Assembly: GCA_035626395.1 (NCBI GenBank)
Contig: DASPNR010000030.1
Span: 124,001 to 188,000, forward strand
DNA: 64,000 bases
Source of the DNA: Candidatus Limnocylindrales bacterium
Lineage (GTDB): Bacteria > Desulfobacterota > Binatia > UBA1149 > CAITLU01
Reading direction: 5' to 3'
Part shown: positions 16,320 through 23,171 of the stretch, piece after piece
Layout of the letters: every line of letters begins with the position of its first letter
Numbering within the stretch: the stretch's first letter is position 1
Program-made: the position numbers and the translations under genes
Notes under the pieces: model-generated
What the model saw: only the letters and a program-made list of their open reading frames with translations
Told to the model about the DNA's origin: nothing
Databases searched by the model: none

Positions 16320-18044
16320 CTAGAGCGTCTTGAGGTACTCGAGCACCGCCTTGCGCTCCTTGGCGCTGAGGTGATCGCCGAAGGGGTGGCCCTTGTTGGA
16401 CTGGCTCCAGTACGTCGTGTCGTAGACGAACTTGGCCTCGTTCTCCGGAAGCGCGGCCTGCGGAACATCCACGCGTTCCCAGAACACGCCGATGGCGTCC
16501 TCGTCGAAGTCGCGGCTGTCGTAGCTCGTGCGCTTCCAGAACGTCGGGCGCGCCCCGCTGTTCAGCACCAGCTCGATCGTCGGCACCGAGCCGTTGTGCA
16601 GGAACGGAGCGGTGGCCCAGATGCCGTCCAGCGGCGGCGGCATGTAGCCGGGGAACGGATCGTTCGGCTCCAGCGGCGTGATCTGTCCGTAGAAGGACGC
16701 GTTGTACCAGTCGACCAGCTCGGGCGTGTGCACGACGCCCGCCTCGGCGACGACCGGATCGGTCTTCACCACGTCCAGCGGGATGAGCAGGTTCGGATAC
16801 GTTTCCTCTTCCTCGTCGGCGTCGTAGGTGCCATGGCAGCCTGCGCAGTCGCGGTTGAAGATGAGACGGCCATCGTCTGCCAGGGCGCCGTCGATCTCGC
16901 GGGGATAGGCGGGCGCGCGGATCGACTCGATGAACGCGTTGATGTCCTTGAACATCTGATCCACTTCGAGCGCACGCGGAACGGTGTCCACGCATACCGA
17001 GGTTGCCGCCGACATCGTCCCCCGATGATCGCCGCGCGCCATGCCGTTGTAGAACAGCGCGCTCTTCTTGTGCACGCGCCACCACGGCGGCGGATCCGAG
17101 GTCACCTTCGGATCGGCGATGGGATTTCCCTCGTGGTCGCGCACGACGATGTCGAACAGCGGCGTTTCGCTCCAGGCCAGCGTGTCGCGGTCGTGGTGCG
17201 CCATCAGGATCACGGCCAGCATCTCGGCCGGATTCATGCCGACCGTGCGGACGATGGTCTGCGGCCCGACGATGGAGCCGCGCGCGAACAGCCGCCGGAC
17301 CTGCTCCTTCTCGCCCTCGTTCAGCCCGAACATATCGAGCGTTGCATCGTCGGTGGGGACGCTGGTGCCGCCGCCGCCGCCGGCGCCCTCGGTGAAGTCG
17401 CGCGTGGAATTGCCCAGGCCGATGACGAGCTCGCCGTCGAACTCGGCGCCGTGGCAGAGCAGGCAGTTGGCGTTGACGACCTCGACGCCTTCGGGAGTGG
17501 TGAAGGCGGTCAGGAAGTAGGGCAGATCCTCGTTGTTGCCGGTGCGTCCCGGCACCGGAGGGTCGTTGACGTCGCCCGCAAACCCGGCGGCGATGAACGG
17601 CTGCAGCAGGTCGATGTCCCAGAGCTTGAACGGCACGCCGCACGTCATGATGTCGCCGGCCAGCAGGTTCTGCCGGCCCACGTCCGGATCACCGGCCTCC
17701 TGGGGAGCGGTCGGCAGGGTCTGTCCCTGAGCGGTCGCGCAGAAGTTGATGCCGCTGACGCCGCCGCCCTCGGTGCAGCAGGGCATGCAGTCGGCGAAGC
17801 GGGCCGCCTTGCACGCATCCGCCTCGTTGCGGCGCGTCAGCGAGGCCGTGCGGACGCACCCGCTGTCCTCGCCGCACAGATCGCGGGCGACCAGATAGTC
17901 GTTCTTGGCGACCTTGATGCAGGCGCGCTGCTGTCGGGCGCAGGCCTTGGCGCAGTCGTCGGCCACCGCGTCGCCGGCCGAAGTGATGGATGCGAGAGCG
18001 AACAGCGCCGCTCCCCCCAGGAACGTCCCCACGTTTAGGCGCAT
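16320..18044 (-). CDS. Di-haem c-type cytochrome (cytochrome c peroxidase / RoxA-like superfamily)
   Basis: 574 aa from ATG 18044, beginning a signal peptide; an open frame extends 29 codons upstream but lacks export features. Two covalent haem c sites are visible: CLLCH (194-198) and CAGCH (400-404). The C-terminal APFLHNGSVPTIELVL segment is typical of di-haem cytochromes related to MauG/CCP and rubber oxygenase RoxA. Residues 31-90 form an extra Cys-rich helical region with ten cysteines, not part of those families. Predicted periplasmic or extracellular. No Shine-Dalgarno sequence; a GC hairpin directly abuts the start codon. Substrate unknown. Confidence 0.85.
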   Translation of the reverse strand: MRLNVGTFLGGAALFALASITSAGDAVADDCAKACARQQRACIKVAKNDYLVARDLCGEDSGCVRTASLTRRNEADACKAARFADCMPCCTEGGGVSGINFCATAQGQTLPTAPQEAGDPDVGRQNLLAGDIMTCGVPFKLWDIDLLQPFIAAGFAGDVNDPPVPGRTGNNEDLPYFLTAFTTPEGVEVVNANCLLCHGAEFDGELVIGLGNSTRDFTEGAGGGGGTSVPTDDATLDMFGLNEGEKEQVRRLFARGSIVGPQTIVRTVGMNPAEMLAVILMAHHDRDTLAWSETPLFDIVVRDHEGNPIADPKVTSDPPPWWRVHKKSALFYNGMARGDHRGTMSAATSVCVDTVPRALEVDQMFKDINAFIESIRAPAYPREIDGALADDGRLIFNRDCAGCHGTYDADEEEETYPNLLIPLDVVKTDPVVAEAGVVHTPELVDWYNASFYGQITPLEPNDPFPGYMPPPLDGIWATAPFLHNGSVPTIELVLNSGARPTFWKRTSYDSRDFDEDAIGVFWERVDVPQAALPENEAKFVYDTTYWSQSNKGHPFGDHLSAKERKAVLEYLKTL

Positions 18045-18045
18045 G

Positions 18046-18071
18046 GCCGCGGGTTTAACCGGTTCCGCGGC
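18046..18071 (-). promoter_or_regulatory. Nested palindrome abutting the cytochrome start codon
   Basis: GCCGCGG (18046-18052), a 12-nt spacer and GCCGCGG in inverted form (18065-18071). The spacer itself contains the palindrome AACCGGTT (18057-18064). It lies 2 nt before the ATG, where a ribosome site should be. It could be an operator or a 5'-end hairpin controlling translation. Confidence 0.4.
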
Positions 18072-18146
18072 TTTAAGGAAAGTGAAAATCGCCGCCGCGC
18101 ACGACCGGGGCCTTGAGCAATTGCGGGGCACGGTTAAGAAATGATC

Positions 18147-18167
18147 GGTCGCAGCCCGTCTGCGACC
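18147..18167 (+). promoter_or_regulatory. 8-bp hairpin in the leader of the 63-aa gene
   Basis: GGTCGCAG, a 5-nt loop (CCCGT) and CTGCGACC form a perfect stem 33 nt before GTG 18200. It may be a 5' leader stem, or an operator in the divergent region shared with the cytochrome gene. Confidence 0.35.
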
Positions 18168-18199
18168 ATGGATCGCAGCGAGAAGGGAGGTCGCTCGTC

Positions 18200-18391
18200 G
18201 TGCCGAAGCCGTTTGCCGACTTCATCTACACGGGAACCGTTCGCTATTTCTACAAGGAAGAGGTCGCGCGTCAGTTCATGGCCGACTGCGAGGCCCGGGG
18301 CTACGAGACCCAGCTCGTGGAGCTGCCCGGGGAGGACCTGCACTGGCGTGTCACGGTGATCGGAAAGAAGGGCACGCGGATCGCGGTCTGA
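18200..18391 (+). CDS. Hypothetical 63-aa protein
   Basis: Small protein starting at GTG 18200 behind a strong AAGGGAGG site (18183-18190). Composition and pattern (FIYTGTVRYFYKEE, then helix, then HWRVTVIGKKGTRIAV) suggest a compact beta-alpha-beta-beta fold. I do not recognise the family. The good ribosome site and non-random composition support a real gene. It is divergent from the di-haem cytochrome and 113 bp ahead of the large AAA protein. Confidence 0.6.
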   Translation: MPKPFADFIYTGTVRYFYKEEVARQFMADCEARGYETQLVELPGEDLHWRVTVIGKKGTRIAV

Positions 18392-18490
18392 GGCGGTCCG
18401 GCGGGCGAGCCACGACCCGCTGGCCTCTGGCTGCCGCCGCAAGCCGTCGCAGACCCGCCCGCTGCGCAGGAAACGCCGCCTCATAGGCGA

Positions 18491-18496
18491 TAGGAT
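18491..18496 (+). promoter_or_regulatory. Possible -10 box (TAGGAT) for leaderless AAA-protein mRNA
   Basis: TAGGAT ends 8 nt before ATG 18505. No Shine-Dalgarno sequence lies between them (CGGCCCGC). A start site at or next to the ATG is expected. There is no convincing -35 box. Confidence 0.35.
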
Positions 18497-18504
18497 CGGC
18501 CCGC

Positions 18505-21500
18505 ATGGCTGTGCAGGGCAGCGGGGCGTTCGTCGGCCGCGATCTCGAGCTCGCGCAGCTCCGCCGTGGCTGGGCCGATGCCTGCGCCGGCCGCGGCCGG
18601 GTCTTCCTGCTGGTGGGCGAGGCCGGCATCGGAAAGACGCGCCTGGCCGACGAGTTCGCCGCCGAAGCCGCTGCCGGCGGCAGCGTGCGGACGGTCTGGG
18701 GGCGCTGCTGGGAGAGCGGCGGCGCGCCGCCGTACTGGCCATGGATCCAGATCCTGCGAGGGCTCGCGCGGGCCGGGGCGCCGGCGACGCCTGCCCTGGA
18801 CGGCCGCGAGCCGTCCGCGCTCGGAGCCGCCCTTCCCGAGCAGGCCCGGTTCCAGCTCTTCGACGAGACATGTTCGTACCTGAGGTCCGCGGCGAGCCAT
18901 ACGCCGGCGCTCCTCGTTCTGGACGACCTCCACGCCGCCGACCTTCCCTCGCTGCTCCTGCTGCGCTTCCTGGCGCGCGAGCTTCGCGGTGCGCGTCTGC
19001 TCCTGCTCGGGACCTACCGCGAGCACGAAGCTTCGCAGGATCCTGCGGTTTCGCAGCTGCTCGGCGAGGTGATGCGCGAGGGAGAACGTCTGCGCCTGGG
19101 CGGCCTGACCCCGGCAGACATCGAGCGCTATCTGCAGCAGTCCGCAGGCGCAGCCGACAGCTCGGTGGCCGATGCCCTGCACGCTTTCACCGACGGCAAC
19201 CCGCTCTTCGTCAGCGAGGCGGCCCGCCTGCTGGCCTCGCGCGCTGCGGGCGCGCCCACCGCTTCGCCGGTGCTCTCGCTTCCGCCCGAGCTGCGCTCGG
19301 TGGTCCGCGCGCGCGTTCACGCGCTCGGCGCCGCCGCCGTGCAGGTCCTGTCGAGCGCCGCCGTCATCGGCAGGGACTTCGACGCCACTACGCTCGAATG
19401 CGTGACGGCGGAGCTCGAGCCCGGCGCCGCCGTTGCGGACGTGCTCGAAGAGGCGCGCGGCGCCGGCCTGCTGCGTGCGACTGATGCGAGCGCCCGATCG
19501 TTCTCGTTCTCGCACGTCGTCGTGCGCGATACGCTCTACGCCGATATCGACCCCGCGCGCCGATGCCGGCTTCATCGCCTCGTCGGCGAGACGGTCGAGC
19601 ACCTTGCCGGCGACGCCGCCGAGCTGCCGCTATCCACGCTGGCTCATCACTTCCTGCAGGGCGCGGCGGCCGGCAGCGCGTTGCTGGCCGTGGACTACGC
19701 GCGCCGCGCCGGCGATCGCGCCCAAACGCAGACGGCATACGAGGAGGCGGCCGGGCACTACGAGCGGGCCATCGAGGTGCTGCCGCTCTGCGACGTCGAT
19801 GCCGTCGAGCGTGCGCGCCTGCGCTGCGAGCTTCTGCTGGGCCTTGGGGATGCGCAGTGGGGCATGGGCAACCTGCCCGCCATGCGGCAGACGTTCGAGA
19901 TCGCCGCGCTGACCGCGCGTTCGCTGCCGCCGACGCTGCGCGCGCCGCTGCTGGCGCGCGCAGCGCTCGGGCTCGGCGGCCGCCAGCAGCGCTCGCACCT
20001 CGTCTTGGATCACGGCGTCGTGGCGCTGCTGGAAGAGGCGATCGCCGGGCTTGGCGAGCAGGAGCCTGCGCTGCGCGCGCGCCTGCTGGCCCGCCTCGCA
20101 TACGCGCTGTATCTGGAGCCGAGATCGGTCGAGCGCCGGCGCGCGCTGTGCAACGAAGCGGTCGCGGTCGCGCGCGCGCAGGCCGACGCCGCGACGCTGC
20201 GCTGGGTGCTGAGCGATCAGCGCTGGGCGCTGTGGCGCCCCGACAACATCGAGGAGCGGCTCGAGATCGGCCGCGAGATGACGCGTCTGGCGGCCGCGCT
20301 GCAGGATCGTGAGATGGCAGTCAACGAATGCGCCTGGCGCTTCGTCGACCTGTTCGAGCTCGGCGACATCGTGGGCGTCGAGGCGGAGCTGGCCGCCTAC
20401 CAGAAGGCGGCGCGAGAGCTGCGCCTGCCGTGGTACGACTGGTACGCCGCACGATTCGGCGCCCTGCTCGCGATCGTCCGCGGCAGCTTCGAAGAAGCCG
20501 AGCACCTGGCCGAGCAGGGCCTGCAGGCGGCGCAGCGGGTACAGCATCAGGACGCTGCCGTCGTCTATGGCACGCAGATCCTGTGCCTGCGATCGGAGCA
20601 GGGTCGCAGCAGCGAGCTCGAGCAGGTCATCACCGCCTTCGTCGGGCAGTATCCGGGCGTGCCGATCTGGCGTTACACGCTCGCTTCCATCTACGCGCTG
20701 CAGGGGCGCATCGCGCAGGCGCGCGACGAGCTGGAACGGGCCGCCGGCGGCCGCTTCGCCGACGTTCCCGACAGCTACCTTCGATTGCCGGCGCTTTCGT
20801 ATCTGAGCGAGGCGTGCGCATTCCTCGGAGACGCCGAGCGCGCCGCCATTCTCTATCGCATGATGGTTCCATACGCCGGGCGCTGCATCATCGTCGGCTT
20901 CGGCGCGGCCTGGCGCGGCCTGGTCGACCGTCATCTGGCGCTGCTCGCGCTGACGACGGGCGACGTGCGGCTTGCACGGGAGCACGCCGGTGCGGCGCTG
21001 GCGATGGCGCAGCGGCTGCGCGCGCTCCCCGAAGAGGAGCGATGCCGCGCAGTGCTGGCCCGGCTCGAGGAGGCGCCCGGCGCCGTCACGCAGTCTTCAC
21101 CTGCGGCAGCGGCGACGGCGGCTGCGCCGGCTGCCGCGCGCAGGGCCACGTTCCGTCACGGCGGCGACTTCTGGAGCATCGAGTTCAGCGGCAGGCCGGT
21201 GCAGCTCAAGGCGATCCGCGGCCTCGGCTACATCGCGTTTCTCCTGCGCCACCCGAATCGCGACTTCCTGGTTACCGACCTCGTGCATCTGACCGAAGGC
21301 GAGGACGCCGAGCTGGCGTTGCCCGACGAGGCGGATCGGCCCTTCCTGGGCGATGCGGGCGAGGTACTCGACGGCACGGCGACGGCGCAGTATCGGCGGC
21401 GCCTGTTCGAGCTGCGCGACGAGCTCGAAGACGCCGAGGAGGCGCACGACGCCGCGCGCGCCGGAAAGGTGCGCGAGGAGATGGCAGCTCTGGCCGGCGT

Positions 21501-21717
21501 TCTTGCGGGCGGGCTGGGCCTAGGCGGCCGCTCGCGCCACGCATCCTCGGCCGTCGAGCGCGCCAGGGTCAGTGTGACCAAACGCATCAGCGCGGCGCGG
21601 CGGCGCGTGGCCGAGAGCGACGAGGCGCTCGGTCGCTACCTTGCACGCACGATTCGCACGGGAACGTTCTGCTCCTACACGCCCGACCCGGACCAGCCGG
21701 TGCAATGGACGTTCTGA
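18505..21717 (+). CDS. Large AAA-ATPase/TPR signalling protein with conserved C-terminal domain
   Basis: 1070 aa, MalT/adenylate-cyclase-associated type of STAND-like ATPase. Residues 9-21 are FVGRDLELAQLRR; Walker A is GEAGIGKT (38-45); Walker B is LLVLDDLHAAD (about 136-146). The middle 500 residues are alpha-helical TPR-like repeats. After an Ala-rich linker (about 860-880), a C-terminal domain (about 885-1070) begins RHGGDFWSIEFSGRPVQLKAIRGLGYIAFLL. Its pattern recalls a winged-helix transcription-activator domain followed by a charged coiled coil. It is likely a cytoplasmic signal-integrating regulator; ligand and targets are unknown. The upstream neighbour is the 63-aa gene; a small hairpin follows. 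Confidence 0.8.
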   Translation: MAVQGSGAFVGRDLELAQLRRGWADACAGRGRVFLLVGEAGIGKTRLADEFAAEAAAGGSVRTVWGRCWESGGAPPYWPWIQILRGLARAGAPATPALDGREPSALGAALPEQARFQLFDETCSYLRSAASHTPALLVLDDLHAADLPSLLLLRFLARELRGARLLLLGTYREHEASQDPAVSQLLGEVMREGERLRLGGLTPADIERYLQQSAGAADSSVADALHAFTDGNPLFVSEAARLLASRAAGAPTASPVLSLPPELRSVVRARVHALGAAAVQVLSSAAVIGRDFDATTLECVTAELEPGAAVADVLEEARGAGLLRATDASARSFSFSHVVVRDTLYADIDPARRCRLHRLVGETVEHLAGDAAELPLSTLAHHFLQGAAAGSALLAVDYARRAGDRAQTQTAYEEAAGHYERAIEVLPLCDVDAVERARLRCELLLGLGDAQWGMGNLPAMRQTFEIAALTARSLPPTLRAPLLARAALGLGGRQQRSHLVLDHGVVALLEEAIAGLGEQEPALRARLLARLAYALYLEPRSVERRRALCNEAVAVARAQADAATLRWVLSDQRWALWRPDNIEERLEIGREMTRLAAALQDREMAVNECAWRFVDLFELGDIVGVEAELAAYQKAARELRLPWYDWYAARFGALLAIVRGSFEEAEHLAEQGLQAAQRVQHQDAAVVYGTQILCLRSEQGRSSELEQVITAFVGQYPGVPIWRYTLASIYALQGRIAQARDELERAAGGRFADVPDSYLRLPALSYLSEACAFLGDAERAAILYRMMVPYAGRCIIVGFGAAWRGLVDRHLALLALTTGDVRLAREHAGAALAMAQRLRALPEEERCRAVLARLEEAPGAVTQSSPAAAATAAAPAAARRATFRHGGDFWSIEFSGRPVQLKAIRGLGYIAFLLRHPNRDFLVTDLVHLTEGEDAELALPDEADRPFLGDAGEVLDGTATAQYRRRLFELRDELEDAEEAHDAARAGKVREEMAALAGVLAGGLGLGGRSRHASSAVERARVSVTKRISAARRRVAESDEALGRYLARTIRTGTFCSYTPDPDQPVQWTF

Positions 21718-21742
21718 GCCGGGTCGCTGCCGCCCGGCCTTT
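21718..21742 (+). terminator. Short hairpin after the AAA protein gene
   Basis: GCCGGG (21718-21723) and CCCGGC (21733-21738) with a 9-nt loop, then CTTTC. The stem is short and the T-run weak, so efficiency is doubtful. Confidence 0.4.
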
Positions 21743-21773
21743 CAGAAAAAAACGCTTTTCCCGGCGCGGCCGG

Positions 21774-21803
21774 TGATCCGTCCGCCCCTCCGTCACGTAT
21801 TCC
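21774..21803 (+). promoter_or_regulatory. Candidate ECF11-type autoregulated promoter (TGATCC-N18-TATTCC)
   Basis: TGATCC (21774-21779) matches the -35 element recognised by Rhodobacter RpoE of the RpoE-ChrR pair at all six positions. It is followed by exactly 18 bp and TATTCC. The known -10 is TAAGA, so that half is a weak match. It lies just upstream of a sigma/ChrR pair of that class, which fits autoregulation. Confidence 0.55.
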
Positions 21804-21834
21804 CTTCATCGGCAGCGGTGGTGCGAGCGCCGGC

Positions 21835-22491
21835 TTGGCCGACCCGTGCCCGCAAGGAAGCTCGGAAGGCCGCGCCCCCACTGCCGATACGGAGGGCGAG
21901 ATTCACGCCGCGATTGCTGTTAGCACTCCGCTGGTGCGGAGTCGTCAGGCACCCGAAGACCCCGCCGCCAGGCTGCTGAGGGCGGTGGCCGAGCGCCGGG
22001 ATGTGTCGGCGTTCAGCGATCTCTTCGACCGGTACGCGCCGCGCCTTCATCGTTATCTTCTCGCGTTCGCCAAAGAGCAGGGGCAGGCCGAGGAGCTCGT
22101 TCAGGAGATCATGCTGAGCATCTGGCTGCACGCGTCCTCCTATGACCCTTCGCGCGCATCGGTGGATGCGTGGGTCTTCCGCATCGCTCGCAACAGGCGC
22201 ATCGACACGCTGCGCAGGGAGCGCCGGCCACGGCCCGAGCCGGTGCGGGCGCATGCATCGCAGCCGTCGGCCGAAAGCGAAGCGGCCGACGCCGAACGCA
22301 GCCTCGGCGTTCGCCGCGCCATCGCCGGTCTTCCCGAGCCGCAGGCCGAGATTCTGCGGCGGATGTATTTTCGCGATGAGTCCATTGCCGACATCGCGTC
22401 GGCGACCGGGTTGCCGGTCGGGACGATCAAGTCGCGCGTGCGTCTGGCGATGAACAGGCTGCGGGCCATGCTCGGCGGAGAGTCCCGATGA
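21835..22491 (+). CDS. ECF sigma factor (RpoE/ECF11-like, partner of ChrR)
   Basis: Up to 218 aa from TTG 21835; GTG 21934 (185 aa) is an equally good start and gives the usual ECF length. Neither has a clear ribosome site. Region 2 is FDRYAPRLHRYLLAFAKEQ...VDAWVFRIARNRRIDTLRR. Region 4 is LPEPQAEILRRMYFRDES...LPVGTIKSRVRLAMNRLR, a standard helix-turn-helix. It is followed with a 4-nt ATGA overlap by a ChrR-type anti-sigma factor, the arrangement known for singlet-oxygen response in Rhodobacter. A TGATCC -35-like element upstream suggests autoregulation. Confidence 0.9.
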   Translation: MADPCPQGSSEGRAPTADTEGEIHAAIAVSTPLVRSRQAPEDPAARLLRAVAERRDVSAFSDLFDRYAPRLHRYLLAFAKEQGQAEELVQEIMLSIWLHASSYDPSRASVDAWVFRIARNRRIDTLRRERRPRPEPVRAHASQPSAESEAADAERSLGVRRAIAGLPEPQAEILRRMYFRDESIADIASATGLPVGTIKSRVRLAMNRLRAMLGGESR

Positions 22492-23138
22492 CGGCGCCGC
22501 ACTTTCACCCCGGCGACGATCTGCTGATGAGCTACGCCGCCGGCGCGCTGCCCGAGGCTCCGTCGGTCGTCATCGCTGCGCACGCCAGCCTGTGCGTGAC
22601 GTGCTCGCAGGATCTGCAGCGTCTCGACGAAGTCGGTGGCGCGATGATGGCGCAGGCCGAGCCCGCCGCTCTGCCGGCTTCGGTCAAGCAGGGAGTGCTC
22701 GAGCGGCTGGCGAGGACGGCCGAACGCCAGCCGCGGGAGAGCCCTTATTCGCACGGCGTGCTGCCGCAGCCGGTCCGGGATTACGCCAGTGCCGACGCCG
22801 AAGCGCTTGCCTGGAGGAAGATGGCGCGCGGCGCGCAGGCGTTCGATCTGGCACCTCGATGGGATGGAAAGCCGCTTCGTCTGGTGCGGCTGCAGCACGG
22901 CTTCGTCATTCCACGCCACCGGCACACCGGGCGTGAGCTGACTCTCGTCGTCGCCGGCGAGCTGGTGGACGAAAGCGGAACCTACGGGCGCGGCGACGTC
23001 CGCGACTGCGACACCGAAGTCGAGCATCGTCCGCGCGTCACCAGCGCGCAGCCGTGCATCTGCCTGATCGCCAACAGCGGCCGCATCGTGCCGCGAAAGT
23101 GGCTTGCACGGCTGCTCGTGCGTCTGTCGGGCGCCTGA
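22488..23138 (+). CDS. ChrR-type zinc anti-sigma factor with cupin domain
   Basis: 216 aa, overlapping the sigma gene by ATGA. The N-terminal zinc anti-sigma domain has HPGDDLLMSYAAGALPEA and the HxxxCxxC site H32-C36-C39. The C-terminal cupin domain (about 110-195) contains PRHRHTGRELTLVVAGELVDES, with His/Glu metal ligands. In characterised ChrR proteins the first domain holds the sigma factor inactive and the cupin domain senses singlet oxygen or organic hydroperoxides. It is cytoplasmic by family. A secreted dockerin-like protein begins 33 nt later and might belong to the regulon. Confidence 0.9.
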   Translation: MTAPHFHPGDDLLMSYAAGALPEAPSVVIAAHASLCVTCSQDLQRLDEVGGAMMAQAEPAALPASVKQGVLERLARTAERQPRESPYSHGVLPQPVRDYASADAEALAWRKMARGAQAFDLAPRWDGKPLRLVRLQHGFVIPRHRHTGRELTLVVAGELVDESGTYGRGDVRDCDTEVEHRPRVTSAQPCICLIANSGRIVPRKWLARLLVRLSGA

Positions 23139-23171
23139 GGCGGCGACCGGCGCGGCCAAGGGAGGGAATAC

